From Clostridium_X cadaveris (GTDB lineage Bacteria > Bacillota > Clostridia > Clostridiales > Clostridiaceae), in assembly GCF_039521325.1 (NCBI RefSeq), contig NZ_BAAACD010000044.1: a stretch of 64,000 bases of DNA, one strand, 5' to 3'. The notes beneath the pieces are model-generated. The model did not search any database. It was not told where the DNA came from and saw only the letters and a list, made by a program, of their open reading frames with translations. Below, one piece after another: positions 27,171 to 36,613 of this stretch (position 1 is its first letter; the number at the start of each line of letters is the position of its first letter). The position numbers and the translations under genes were made by a program.

Positions 27171-27179
27171 TGCTATAAT
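27171..27179 (+). promoter_or_regulatory. Extended -10 promoter of kbl
   Basis: TGCTATAAT is an extended -10 element, 63 bases upstream of the kbl ATG. The -35 region is poor (TGGAAT at 27151-27156). Confidence 0.55.
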
Positions 27180-27242
27180 AAAAACATAAGTTAAAAAATG
27201 TTTATGATAGACATACATATCTTAATAAAGGGGGATTTTCAA

Positions 27243-28436
27243 ATGGGAAGTAAAGCATTACAAAAGTATCTTACAGAAAATTTAAACGACTTAAAATCTA
27301 AAGGACTTTATAATGAAATAAATATACTACAAGGTGCAAATGGACCTATAATAAAGATTGATGGAAAAGAGCTTATAAACCTTTCTTCAAACAACTATTT
27401 AGGGCTTGCTACAAACGAAAGACTAATAAATGCATGCATAGAAGCTACAAAGAAATATGGAGCTGGTGCAGGTGCAGTTAGAACTATAAACGGAACATTA
27501 GATATCCACAGAGAACTTGAAGAGAAGATAGCTGAATTCAAACATACAGAAGCAGCTATAGCTTTCCAATCAGGATTTAACTGTAATGCAGGGGCTATAT
27601 CAGCAGTTATGAGTAAAAAGGATGCTATACTTTCAGATGCATTAAATCATGCTTCTATAATAGATGGATGCAGACTATCAGGGGCAAAAATTATAAGATA
27701 TGAACACAATGATATGGAAGACTTAAGAAAGCAAGCAAAGGCTGCTAAAGAAAGCGGACTTTATGAAAAGATAATGGTTATAAGTGATGGAGTTTTCTCT
27801 ATGGATGGAGACGTAGTTGACCTTCCAGGAATGGTTAAAGTTGCTGAAGAGTTTGACCTTATAACTTATATAGACGATGCTCATGGTTCAGGGGTAATGG
27901 GAAATGGTGCTGGAACAGTTAAGCACTTTGGACTATCAGATAAGATCGATTTCCAAATAGGAACATTATCTAAAGCTATAGGTGTTGTAGGAGGATATGT
28001 TGCTGGTTCTAAAGATTTAATAGACTGGTTAAAGGTTAGAGCAAGACCATTCTTATTCTCAACTTCATTAACTCCAGGAGCAGCAGCTGCAGCAATGGAA
28101 TCTTTCAATATAATGTCAGAAAGCACTGAATTAGTTGACAAGGTATGGGAAAATGGAAAATATCTTAAAGCTGAATTAAAGAAATTAGGATTCAATATTG
28201 GACATAGTGAAACACCTATAACTCCATGTATAATTGGAGATGAAAAGTTAACTCAAGAGTTCTCAAAGAGATTATATGAAGAGGGAGTATACGCAAAATC
28301 AATAGTATTCCCAACAGTACCTCTAGGAACTGGAAGAGTTAGAAATATGCCTACAGCAGCTCATACAAAAGAGATGTTAGATGATGCTATAGCTATTTAT
28401 ACTAAAGTAGGAAAAGAATTAGGCGTTATAAAATAG
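27243..28436 (+). CDS. kbl: Glycine C-acetyltransferase (2-amino-3-ketobutyrate CoA ligase)
   Basis: Cleaves 2-amino-3-oxobutanoate with CoA to glycine and acetyl-CoA. It is a 397-residue PLP enzyme of the alpha-oxoamine synthase group. The PLP lysine is Lys244 in GTLSKAIG, and the acidic pocket is YIDDAHGSGVMG. ATG at 27243 is used because AAGGGGG is six bases upstream. The next gene encodes the dehydrogenase that makes its substrate, so the pair should convert threonine to glycine. Related enzymes (BioF, HemA) are less likely given the neighbour. Confidence 0.93.
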   Translation: MGSKALQKYLTENLNDLKSKGLYNEINILQGANGPIIKIDGKELINLSSNNYLGLATNERLINACIEATKKYGAGAGAVRTINGTLDIHRELEEKIAEFKHTEAAIAFQSGFNCNAGAISAVMSKKDAILSDALNHASIIDGCRLSGAKIIRYEHNDMEDLRKQAKAAKESGLYEKIMVISDGVFSMDGDVVDLPGMVKVAEEFDLITYIDDAHGSGVMGNGAGTVKHFGLSDKIDFQIGTLSKAIGVVGGYVAGSKDLIDWLKVRARPFLFSTSLTPGAAAAAMESFNIMSESTELVDKVWENGKYLKAELKKLGFNIGHSETPITPCIIGDEKLTQEFSKRLYEEGVYAKSIVFPTVPLGTGRVRNMPTAAHTKEMLDDAIAIYTKVGKELGVIK

Positions 28437-28521
28437 TTGAGTTTAACAAAAGATTAAATCTCCTAAAGAAAATGCTTGTGATCTTTAAGAGAAATATAAT
28501 AAAATTTGTGGGGGTTTTGAA

Positions 28522-29478
28522 ATGAAAAAGATATTAGTAACTGGATCTCTTGGACAAATAGGTTCAGAGCTTGTAACACATTTAAGAGATATATACGGCG
28601 ATACAAATGTAATTGCTACTGATATAAGAAAGATAGATGGTAATCCAGTAGTGGAAGCTGGTCCATTTGAAACATTAGACGTTTTAGATCCACAAAAGAT
28701 GTCAGATATCGTTAAGAAGTATAATTGTGATAGTATAATTCACCTTGCTGCACTCCTATCTGCTGTTGCTGAAGCTAAGCCAGCATTAGCGTGGAATATA
28801 AACATGGGAGGTTTATTTAACGCTTTAGAAGTAGCTCGTGAAAGCAAGTGCCAATTCTTCACTCCTAGTTCAATAGGAGCGTTTGGACCAAGTACTCCAA
28901 AGGATATGACACCACAAGATACACTTCAAAGACCTCAAACAATGTACGGGGTAACAAAGGTTTCAGGAGAACTTTTATGTGACTACTACTATCAAAGATT
29001 TGGAGTAGATACAAGAGGAGTTAGATTCCCTGGTCTTATATCTTACGTGGCGCCTCCAGGAGGTGGAACTACTGACTATGCAGTAGACATTTACTATAAA
29101 GCATTACAAGAAGGAAAATATACTTCTTATATAGCAGAAGGTACAAAGATGGATATGATGTATATGCCAGATGCTTTAAACGGAATAGTAAAACTAATGG
29201 AAGCAGACCCATCAAAGCTTGTTCATAGAAATGCATTTAATATAGCAGCTATGAGTTTCGAACCAAATGAAATTGCAGCAGAAATCAAGAAGCATATACC
29301 AAACTTTGAAATAAGCTACGATGTTGATCCTGTTAGACAGGCAATTGCTGATTCATGGCCAAATTCATTAGATGATTCTGCAGCACGTAATGAATGGGGA
29401 TTTGAAAACAAATATGATTTAAGTTCTATGACAGAAGATATGTTAAACAAACTAAGAGTTAAGTTAAACATAAAGTAA
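28522..29478 (+). CDS. SDR-type L-threonine 3-dehydrogenase
   Basis: An NAD-dependent extended SDR enzyme of 318 residues. The nucleotide loop is GSLGQIG (8-14) and the active-site pair lies in YGVTKVSGE. The overall sequence fits the epimerase-like threonine dehydrogenases, which differ from the zinc-dependent MDR-type Tdh of E. coli. With kbl upstream (85-base gap) it forms the threonine to glycine plus acetyl-CoA route. Without the neighbour it would be only a sugar-epimerase-like protein, so context carries weight. Confidence 0.85.
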   Translation: MKKILVTGSLGQIGSELVTHLRDIYGDTNVIATDIRKIDGNPVVEAGPFETLDVLDPQKMSDIVKKYNCDSIIHLAALLSAVAEAKPALAWNINMGGLFNALEVARESKCQFFTPSSIGAFGPSTPKDMTPQDTLQRPQTMYGVTKVSGELLCDYYYQRFGVDTRGVRFPGLISYVAPPGGGTTDYAVDIYYKALQEGKYTSYIAEGTKMDMMYMPDALNGIVKLMEADPSKLVHRNAFNIAAMSFEPNEIAAEIKKHIPNFEISYDVDPVRQAIADSWPNSLDDSAARNEWGFENKYDLSSMTEDMLNKLRVKLNIK

Positions 29479-29490
29479 TACTAGAAGGCC

Positions 29491-29526
29491 GGCTCCCTTA
29501 TGATTTTAAGGGAGCCTTAGTTTTAA
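29491..29526 (+). terminator. Terminator after the threonine dehydrogenase gene
   Basis: Perfect 10-base stem GGCTCCCTTA (29491-29500) with TAAGGGAGCC (29507-29516), then TTAGTTTT. Confidence 0.85.
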
Positions 29527-29538
29527 CATGGAGGATTT

Positions 29539-29976
29539 ATGGAAGAAAAATTTCTAATAGTGAATAGCAAAGTATTGCCAGATATATTCGAAAAAGTAAT
29601 CTTAGTAAAAGAATTGTTATATACGGGAGAAGTAAAAGATATTTCAGAAGGAGTGAAAACTGTAGGGATAAGCAGAAGTGCTTATTACAAATATAAGGAT
29701 AATGTCTTTCTAGTTTCGGAAGCTTTAAAAGGCCAAAAAGCAACTATAGCATTATTATTAAACCATGAAGCAGGAGTTTTATCTAAAGTTTTGGATAAGA
29801 TAGCAGAGAACGGTGGAAACATAATAACTATAAATCAAGATATTCCTATAAATAAGGCCGCAAATGTCACTATAACCTGTGATATAAGTGGACTTAAAAT
29901 TGATATAAAAGAATTATTAAATAAGATAAATTTGGTAGATAATATACTAAAAAGCAAACTTATTGCAATGGAATAG
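29539..29976 (+). CDS. PheB-like ACT-domain protein
   Basis: A 145-residue protein matching the PheB/UPF0735 group. The N-terminal half (ISEGVKTVGISRSAYYKYKD) looks like a helix-turn-helix segment. An ACT domain starts near residue 68 (ATIALLLNHEAGVLSKVLDKIAENGGNI) and probably binds an amino acid. The role in the family is not settled; a link to aromatic amino acid control was proposed from its Bacillus neighbour pheA. Here it follows the threonine pair after a terminator. Confidence 0.85.
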   Translation: MEEKFLIVNSKVLPDIFEKVILVKELLYTGEVKDISEGVKTVGISRSAYYKYKDNVFLVSEALKGQKATIALLLNHEAGVLSKVLDKIAENGGNIITINQDIPINKAANVTITCDISGLKIDIKELLNKINLVDNILKSKLIAME

Positions 29977-30077
29977 TGTATTATTGCAAAGAAAGATTTT
30001 TTTATCATAGTTGGATAAAAGCATATCTAAGGAGTAAAATGAAAATTGTGAACTAATTATAGAAAGGGTGGGGAAAG

Positions 30078-31322
30078 ATGAATAAAGAAGTTTTTATTTC
30101 AAACAGAAAAAGACTTATGGAGAGGTTAGAAGATAACAGCATATTAGTGATGTTTGCTGGACAGCCACCTAAAAAGAGTGCTGATGAATCGTATCCATTC
30201 ACTCCAAATAGAAATTTTTATTACTTAACAGGAATTAATGAACCTGATGTAGTGCTTTTAGTTCTAAAAAGAGATGGCATAGTAGAAGAAACGGTATTTA
30301 TAAAAAAAGCAGATCCAGTTATGGAAAGATGGGTTGGAAAAACTATTTCAAGTGAAGAAGCAAAAGCGTTTTCAGGAGTAGATGACATAAAGTATTTAGA
30401 TGATCTTCAAGGAGAACTTCACAGACTTATATTTGCTAAGGGATTAAAAAAGGTTTATTTAAATCTAGAAAAAGATAGTTTTACAAGTAGAACTACTCAA
30501 GAAGAAGAGTTTGCTGAAATATTAAAAAATAAATATCCATATGTGGTTATAGAAAATGTATTTAATCATATAAGTGCATTAAGACAAATAAAGTGCAAAG
30601 AAGAGATAGAAGCTATAAGAGAAGCTGGAAAGATAACTATAGAAGGCGTAGAAGCCCTTATGAAGAATGCAAAGCCTGGAATGATGGAATATCAACTTGA
30701 AGCTTATTTTGATTTCGTGCTTAAACAACATGGAGTTACGGACTATGCATTTAAAACAATAGCAGCAGCAGGAAAGAATGCAACAGTTCTTCATTACTCA
30801 GAAAACAACAGTGAAATAAAAGATGGAGATCTTATCCTTTTCGATTTAGGCGCTCAACTAAATTATTACAATTCAGATATAAGCAGAACTTTTCCTGTAA
30901 ACGGAAAATTCACAGAAAGACAAAAGACTATATATAATATAGTATTAAAGGCTTATGAGGATACTATGAAGGTTATAAAACCAGGAGTACCTTTTGTTGA
31001 GCTAAATAAAGAAACAAGAAGATCTCTTGCAGCTAGCCTTAAAGAGATAGGACTTATAAAGAAAGACGAAGAGTTAAGCGAATACTATTTCCATGGAGTA
31101 AGTCATCATCTTGGACTTGATACTCATGACGTAGGATCAAGAGAATCTGTTCTAGAAGAAGGAGTAGTTTTAACTGTAGAGCCAGGTCTTTATATAGCAG
31201 AAGAAGGCATAGGCATAAGAATAGAAGACGACGTTGTAGTTACAAAGGATGGATGCGAAATTATAACAAGCGGAATGATGAAGACAGTAGAAGAAATAGA
31301 AGCATTCATGGCTAATAGATAG
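30078..31322 (+). CDS. Xaa-Pro aminopeptidase (M24B family)
   Basis: Removes N-terminal residues that precede proline. The 414-residue protein has an N-terminal AMP_N domain (1-150) and a pita-bread catalytic domain. Metal ligands are visible: two Asp in LFDLGAQLNYYNSDISRTFP, His in VSHHLGLDTHDVG, Glu in LTVEPGLYI and Glu in RIEDDVVV. The long form with AMP_N resembles PepP. The ATG has AAAGGGTGGGG upstream. Monocistronic. Confidence 0.93.
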   Translation: MNKEVFISNRKRLMERLEDNSILVMFAGQPPKKSADESYPFTPNRNFYYLTGINEPDVVLLVLKRDGIVEETVFIKKADPVMERWVGKTISSEEAKAFSGVDDIKYLDDLQGELHRLIFAKGLKKVYLNLEKDSFTSRTTQEEEFAEILKNKYPYVVIENVFNHISALRQIKCKEEIEAIREAGKITIEGVEALMKNAKPGMMEYQLEAYFDFVLKQHGVTDYAFKTIAAAGKNATVLHYSENNSEIKDGDLILFDLGAQLNYYNSDISRTFPVNGKFTERQKTIYNIVLKAYEDTMKVIKPGVPFVELNKETRRSLAASLKEIGLIKKDEELSEYYFHGVSHHLGLDTHDVGSRESVLEEGVVLTVEPGLYIAEEGIGIRIEDDVVVTKDGCEIITSGMMKTVEEIEAFMANR

Positions 31323-31340
31323 AAAAATTCACACTACTTA

Positions 31341-31369
31341 TTGACAAGGTGAGGAATTTTCACTATGAT
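31341..31369 (+). promoter_or_regulatory. Promoter of metG
   Basis: TTGACA (31341-31346) and TATGAT (31364-31369), 17 bases apart, upstream of the T-box leader. Confidence 0.82.
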
Positions 31370-31375
31370 GGAATT

Positions 31376-31680
31376 AATATTAATAATGCAGTGAAAAGAA
31401 GAGTAATAGGATGGTACTATTTACAGAGAGCCGTGGATGGTGAAAGGCGGCAGTAGAAAATCTTATGAAGATGGCCTTAGAGCAGACTTTTCGAGCTAGA
31501 TTCTAGTTAGGGAAGTACGGGTGCGACCGTTATATTGCAGGGTAATAAAAGCTTATTTATTTAGTAAGTGGAGTTACTTAGTGAGATATTCTTTGGTGAC
31601 AGAGAATATGAAGTAGAGTGGTAAAGCGTTTATAACGCCTCTATGATCTTTTTATGGATCATAGAGGCATTTTTTATTTT
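31376..31680 (+). ncRNA. T-box leader (methionine) of metG
   Basis: Stem I motifs AGAGAG and GGTGAAAGGCGG are present. The probable specifier ATG (31471-31473) lies in GAAGATGGCC, the same position as ATC in the ileS leader. The T-box with TGGT is at 31613-31628. A 12-base terminator stem (31637-31648 with 31657-31668) runs into ATTTTTTATTTT. Confidence 0.9.
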
Positions 31681-31746
31681 AGTTAAAAAATTCAATAAAT
31701 ATAAAATAGAAGGCAATAATAACTGTAAGAAGAGAGGAGAATTTTT

Positions 31747-33687
31747 ATGTGCGATAAAAAAAAGTACTATATAACAACACCTATTTACTACCCATCTGCA
31801 AAGCTTCACATAGGAAATACTTATACTACAGTAGCAGCAGATGCTCTTGCAAGATTCAAGAGATTAACTGGATACGATGTAATGTTCTTAACTGGAACTG
31901 ATGAGCATGGTCAAAAAATTCAAAGAATAGCTGAGGAAAATAACGTTACTCCAAAGGAGTATGTTGATGAAATCGTAGCTGGAATAAAGGATTTATGGAA
32001 GCTTATGAATATAAGCTATGATAAGTTCATAAGAACAACTGATGACTATCACGTAAACGCTGTTCAAGACATCTTCAAGAAACTATATGATCAAGGAGAT
32101 ATCTATAAGAGCTCTTATGAAGGATGGTATTGCACTCCATGTGAATCCTTCTGGACAGAAACTCAGCTTGTAAATGGAAACTGTCCTGACTGTGGAAGAC
32201 CAGTTGAAAAGGCAAAAGAAGAAGCTTATTTCTTTAAGATGAGCAAATATGCTGATAGATTGATTGAGTATATAGAAACTCATCCGGATTTTATTCAGCC
32301 AGAGTCTAGAAAAAATGAAATGTTAAATAATTTCTTAAAACCAGGATTACAAGATTTATGTGTATCTAGAACATCATTTGACTGGGGAATTCCTGTTGAG
32401 TTTGATAAAGACCATGTAGTTTACGTTTGGATAGATGCATTATCAAACTATATAACTGCATTAGGTTATGGTTCAGGTAATACAGAACTTTATGACAAGT
32501 ACTGGCCAGCAGACGTTCATTTAATAGGAAAAGATATATTAAGATTCCATACTATATATTGGCCAATCATGCTTATGGCTTTAGGCTTAGAGCTTCCAAA
32601 ACAGGTATTTGGACACGGATGGCTTTTAGTTGATGGAGGAAAGATGTCAAAATCTAAGGGTAATGTAGTAGATCCAGTAATTTTAGCTGAACACTTTGGC
32701 GTTGATGCTATAAGATACTATCTTCTAAGAGAAATACCTTTTGGTGCTGATGGGTTATTTAACAACGAAACTTTCATTAAGAAGATAAACTCAGACCTTG
32801 CAAATGATCTTGGAAACCTTCTTTCAAGAACAGTAGCAATGGTTGAAAAGTATTTTGATGGAACTATTCAGGCTCCAACTACAAAAGAAGCTATAGATGA
32901 TGAACTTATATCACTAGCATTAAAGACTCCTAAGCTAGTTGAAAAATCTATAGATGACCTAAAGATTCCAGATGCTTTAGGACACATTTGGAATCTTATA
33001 GGAAGAGCAAACAAATATATAGATGAGACAACTCCTTGGATACTTGCAAAAGATGAAGAGAAGAAGGAAAGACTAGGAACAGTTCTATACAACTTAATAG
33101 AAACTTTAAGATTTGTAGCAGTGCTTGTAGGACCATTCCTTCCAGATACAGCTTCAGCTATAGAAAAACAAATAAACAGCGATGTTTTATCTTGGAACAG
33201 CTTAAGTGCATTTGATGGAACTTCAGCAGGAACAAAAGTTATTAAGGGTTCTGCAATATTTCCAAGAATAGATGTAGAAGCTAAGCTTAAAGAATTCGAG
33301 GAACTAAAGGCAGCAAAGGCTAAAGAAGAGGAAAAGAGAGAAATCATCCCTATAAAAGAAGAGATAACAATAGATGATTTTGACAAGATAGACCTTAGAG
33401 TTGTTAAAGTTTTAGAGTGCGAGCCAGTACCAAAGGCTAAGAAGCTTTTAAAACTTAAAGTTGATTTAGGCGGAGAGGAAAGACAAGTAATTTCAGGAAT
33501 AGCTCAGTTCTATAAACCTGAAGAATTAGTTGGGAAGTATGTTGTACTTGTAGCAAATCTTAAGCCTGTAAAATTAAGAGGAGAATTATCACAAGGAATG
33601 ATACTTGCAGCATCTACTGATGATGATTCTAAATTATTTACAGTAAGCATACCAGGAGAACTTCCAACAGGAAGCCAAGTAAGATAA
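31747..33687 (+). CDS. metG: Methionyl-tRNA synthetase
   Basis: Charges tRNA-Met. The 646-residue protein has HIGN (21-24), the zinc-knuckle cysteines in CTPCESFW and CPDCGRP (near 120-150), and KMSKS at 299-303. Residues about 540-646 form the EMAPII-like tRNA-binding domain (DKIDLRVVKVLE), used for dimerisation. Start ATG has GAGAGGAG upstream. T-box control of a methionyl enzyme is known in clostridia. The terminator follows at 33695. Confidence 0.97.
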   Translation: MCDKKKYYITTPIYYPSAKLHIGNTYTTVAADALARFKRLTGYDVMFLTGTDEHGQKIQRIAEENNVTPKEYVDEIVAGIKDLWKLMNISYDKFIRTTDDYHVNAVQDIFKKLYDQGDIYKSSYEGWYCTPCESFWTETQLVNGNCPDCGRPVEKAKEEAYFFKMSKYADRLIEYIETHPDFIQPESRKNEMLNNFLKPGLQDLCVSRTSFDWGIPVEFDKDHVVYVWIDALSNYITALGYGSGNTELYDKYWPADVHLIGKDILRFHTIYWPIMLMALGLELPKQVFGHGWLLVDGGKMSKSKGNVVDPVILAEHFGVDAIRYYLLREIPFGADGLFNNETFIKKINSDLANDLGNLLSRTVAMVEKYFDGTIQAPTTKEAIDDELISLALKTPKLVEKSIDDLKIPDALGHIWNLIGRANKYIDETTPWILAKDEEKKERLGTVLYNLIETLRFVAVLVGPFLPDTASAIEKQINSDVLSWNSLSAFDGTSAGTKVIKGSAIFPRIDVEAKLKEFEELKAAKAKEEEKREIIPIKEEITIDDFDKIDLRVVKVLECEPVPKAKKLLKLKVDLGGEERQVISGIAQFYKPEELVGKYVVLVANLKPVKLRGELSQGMILAASTDDDSKLFTVSIPGELPTGSQVR

Positions 33688-33694
33688 ATGATTA

Positions 33695-33727
33695 GAGAGA
33701 CTGCCATATTTTATGGCAGCCTCTTTT
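33695..33727 (+). terminator. Terminator after metG
   Basis: Stem around CTGCCAT (33701-33707) with ATGGCAG (33713-33719), flanking AGAG and CTCT, then T6. Confidence 0.85.
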
Positions 33728-33817
33728 TTAAAATTTAATTTCTTTTGTATATAGGTATGTATTATAATAATAATTATGTGAATTGAGAGACTATAGAAGA
33801 AGGTGGAATAAAATATT

Positions 33818-35317
33818 ATGAAATATGTTGTTGGAGCGATAATAGGAGCAGTAATAGGTTATTTAACTAATTGGCTGGCCATAAAAATGCTTTTTAGACC
33901 TCATGAGGAGAAAAGAATATTTGGTATAAAGGTGCCATTTACTCCTGGGCTTATACCAAAGGAGCAAAAGAGAATAGCAGCCAGTGTAGGAAGTGCAGTA
34001 GGAGAATATCTTCTTACAGAAGAAACTATAATTAATAATTTGAGAAGCGATAAGGTTCAAGAACACATAAGAACATCACTAAAAAGAAAAGTAAATGATA
34101 TATGTGAGAGTAAAAGAACTATCGGTGATAGTTTTTCATTTATTTTAAAGGACAATTATGAGAAAGTTGCAGAATTCATAAAGGGTAAGATAGTAGCTAA
34201 TGTAGAGAAAGAATTACATAAACCAGAAATTCAAAATAAAATTTTAGAAGTTTCAGAAGAACAGGTTAAAAGATTTTTAGAAAAGAATCCAAAAGAACTT
34301 GAGGAAAAACTTGATATAAATATTACAGATATTATTAGAGATAAGGCAATGGAGCTACTGAAAGTAGAGGATACGAAATCTAAGCTTCAAGAAAAAGTTG
34401 CAACAGCATTACAACAGCTTGAAGCAGAAAATATAACCTTAAGGCAGCTTTGTTCGGAAGAGATTATAAGTTATGCAAAGATGTATGCTTCTAATAACAA
34501 GGAGAAGATATCATCATACATACAGGAAGTTTTAAAAGAGCCTTGGGCACAAGAAAAATTAAGATCTGCAGTAAATGATGCCATAGGAAGTAATGTAAAT
34601 CCATTGGTAGCAATGTTTATCAACAGCGAAACAATTTTTTACAAAGTTACGGGATTTCTTGACTCATATCTTCAAGATGAAGAGAAGCAGGATGATATAG
34701 TTATAATCCTTGAAAAAGTTATAGATCATATAGGAGATATGACAATATCAGAAATCTTAAATGGAGAAGAGGGTATATCTAAAGTAAGCAGAAGTTTATC
34801 AAGAATTATTGAGAATGATACTATAATATCAATGATAGTTGATGGAATAAGCGAATTTATAGATAAAGATAAATCTTTTGATGAAATTATCAATGAAATA
34901 AACTCTGATTACTATTCTAAGGTAAGGAAACTCATAAATGAAAAAATAACTAATATTCTTTATAGTTGCGATACTATTAACATGATATCTAATGCTATAA
35001 ATAAAATAGCGAATAATATTTTAAATTTAAGGCTTAAGGATATACTAGCATCAAAAAAGGAATATATAGAATCTTCAGCAGTAGATGTGTGCCAAGAATT
35101 TATAAATGAATTTATACATAATGAAGGGAAAAATATCATAGAAATACTTGATGTTTCAAGTATAGTTGAGGAAGAGATAAATAAATTTCCAGTAGATATG
35201 GGAGAGAAGATTATAATTGGGATTGCAAGAAAAGAACTAAGTGCCATAACTTGGCTTGGAGGCTTACTTGGAGGTCTTATAGGAATACTTTCTCCTGTAA
35301 TATCAACTCTTCTATAA
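33818..35317 (+). CDS. DUF445-family membrane protein (YheB-like)
   Basis: A 499-residue protein with one hydrophobic segment at each end (about 1-22 and 478-498) and a long, mostly helical middle. The start GAIIGAVIGYLTNWLAIKMLFRP and FGIKVPFTPGLIPKEQ are typical of DUF445. Function is unknown; Bacillus YheB is linked to sporulation neighbourhoods. The layout suggests a protein held in the membrane at both ends with a large domain on one side. Start ATG behind AAGGTGG. Confidence 0.85.
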   Translation: MKYVVGAIIGAVIGYLTNWLAIKMLFRPHEEKRIFGIKVPFTPGLIPKEQKRIAASVGSAVGEYLLTEETIINNLRSDKVQEHIRTSLKRKVNDICESKRTIGDSFSFILKDNYEKVAEFIKGKIVANVEKELHKPEIQNKILEVSEEQVKRFLEKNPKELEEKLDINITDIIRDKAMELLKVEDTKSKLQEKVATALQQLEAENITLRQLCSEEIISYAKMYASNNKEKISSYIQEVLKEPWAQEKLRSAVNDAIGSNVNPLVAMFINSETIFYKVTGFLDSYLQDEEKQDDIVIILEKVIDHIGDMTISEILNGEEGISKVSRSLSRIIENDTIISMIVDGISEFIDKDKSFDEIINEINSDYYSKVRKLINEKITNILYSCDTINMISNAINKIANNILNLRLKDILASKKEYIESSAVDVCQEFINEFIHNEGKNIIEILDVSSIVEEEINKFPVDMGEKIIIGIARKELSAITWLGGLLGGLIGILSPVISTLL

Positions 35318-35322
35318 AGACA

Positions 35323-35358
35323 ACTGCCACTTTAAGATTTACTACTTAAAGTGGCAGT
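35323..35358. terminator. Hairpin between DUF445 gene and csp
   Basis: A perfect 14-base stem (35323-35336 with 35345-35358) between convergent genes. T tracts on both sides are short. Confidence 0.65.
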
Positions 35359-35428
35359 ATGCTTTTGAATTCAACTATTATAATTTATATCAGACATATA
35401 ATAATTTTAGTGTCTACAAGAAAAGAGA

Positions 35429-35638
35429 CTATTCATTGCTGCCTTCAATAATTACATTAACAGCTTGCTCGCCTCTATCATTTTCAGTTAAATCAAAAGT
35501 AACAGCAGTACCTTCTTCTAAAGTTTTAAAGCCAGATCCCATTACTCCACTGTAATGAACGAAAACATCCTTTCCATCTTCTGTGGTTATGAAACCATAG
35601 CCTTTTTGATTGTTAAACCATTTTACGGTACCTTTCAT
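35429..35638 (-). CDS. Cold-shock domain protein (CspA family)
   Basis: A 69-residue single-strand nucleic acid binder and RNA chaperone. RNP1 is KGYGFI and RNP2 is VFVHY; the start MKGTVKWFN is the family norm. AGGAGG precedes the ATG. It is monocistronic with a leader of unknown length that contains an AU-only hairpin. Confidence 0.97.
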   Translation of the reverse strand: MKGTVKWFNNQKGYGFITTEDGKDVFVHYSGVMGSGFKTLEEGTAVTFDLTENDRGEQAVNVIIEGSNE

Positions 35639-35681
35639 ACAAAAAACCTCCTATTACAAATATAACAGTGCATTACCACTA

Positions 35682-35708
35682 TTTATTATTTTCTCATAAA
35701 ATAATAAA
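35682..35708 (-). other. AU-only hairpin in the csp leader region
   Basis: A perfect 11-base inverted repeat (35682-35692 with 35698-35708) made only of A and T, with a 5-base loop, about 45 bases upstream of the csp start codon. It would fold only weakly when warm. Confidence 0.5.
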
Positions 35709-35842
35709 TATATGCATAGATATACAGTGAAGTTGTAAAAATTTATTTTATATGATATATAATAGTTATGCCACAGGTTTAAAAGTATAAAATTTGGTAA
35801 ATAATTTAAGATAGCAAAGATTGCTTAAGGAGAGATTATATT

Positions 35843-36613
35843 ATGAGTTTACATATATTTGATTCCCATGCTCACTATGATGATGAGGCTTTTGATGAGG
35901 ATAGAGAGCTTGTAATAGGAGATATACATGAAAAAGGTGTAATAGGAGTTTTAAATTGTGGAGCTTCTTTAGAAGGGGCGAGGGAGTCTGTAAAACTTTC
36001 AGAGAAACATGACTTTATATATGCTGCAGTTGGTGTACATCCATCTTATGCAGATGTTGTGGATTCCAAAGTTATAGATGAGCTAGAAGAACTTACTAAA
36101 TACCAAAAGGTTAGAGCTATTGGAGAAATAGGTTTGGATTACTATTGGGAAGAAAATCCATCAAGAGATGTACAGAAAGAGGCATTCAGAGCACAGATGA
36201 AGTTGGCTGAAAAGCTTAATATGCCAGTGATAATTCATGACAGAGATGCTCATGCTGATACTTTAGAGATACTAAAGGAATTTCCAAATGTAATAGGAGT
36301 CATACACTGCTTTTCAGGAAGCGTTGAGTTTGCTAGAGAGTGTTTGAAGTTAGGATATTATATAGGATTTACAGGAGTTGTTACCTTCAAGAATGCTAAA
36401 AAGATAATTGAGGTGGCAAAGGAAGTACCATTAGATAGAATATTGGTAGAGACTGATTGCCCTTATATGGCACCTACTCCATATAGAGGAAAGAGAAATC
36501 AATCCTCATACATAATACATATACTGGAAAAAATAGCGAAAATAAAAGATATTTCCATAGAAACTTTAAATAATCACACTATTTCTAACGTAAAAAACTT
36601 GCTTAAAATATAA
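35843..36613 (+). CDS. tatD: TatD-family metal-dependent DNase
   Basis: A TIM-barrel hydrolase of 256 residues. Metal ligands: HAH in DSHAHYD (residues 8-11), Glu in GEIGLDYYWE, the HD pair of VIIHDRD, HCFSG, and Asp in VETDCPYMAP. TatD proteins act as 3'-5' exonucleases on DNA or RNA. The order tatD, yabE-like, rnmV, ksgA is the classic Firmicute cluster near the ribosomal RNA maturation genes, here complete. Confidence 0.94.
   Translation: MSLHIFDSHAHYDDEAFDEDRELVIGDIHEKGVIGVLNCGASLEGARESVKLSEKHDFIYAAVGVHPSYADVVDSKVIDELEELTKYQKVRAIGEIGLDYYWEENPSRDVQKEAFRAQMKLAEKLNMPVIIHDRDAHADTLEILKEFPNVIGVIHCFSGSVEFARECLKLGYYIGFTGVVTFKNAKKIIEVAKEVPLDRILVETDCPYMAPTPYRGKRNQSSYIIHILEKIAKIKDISIETLNNHTISNVKNLLKI

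Noticed and set aside
30038..30055. Mini-ORF MKIVN with AAGGAG before it, upstream of the Xaa-Pro aminopeptidase
   Set aside because: Five codons only, no regulatory codons or attenuator hairpins next to it. Probably chance.
32868..33386. Minus-strand open frame of 172 codons inside metG
   Set aside because: It has no ribosome site and no family resemblance; metG covers it completely.
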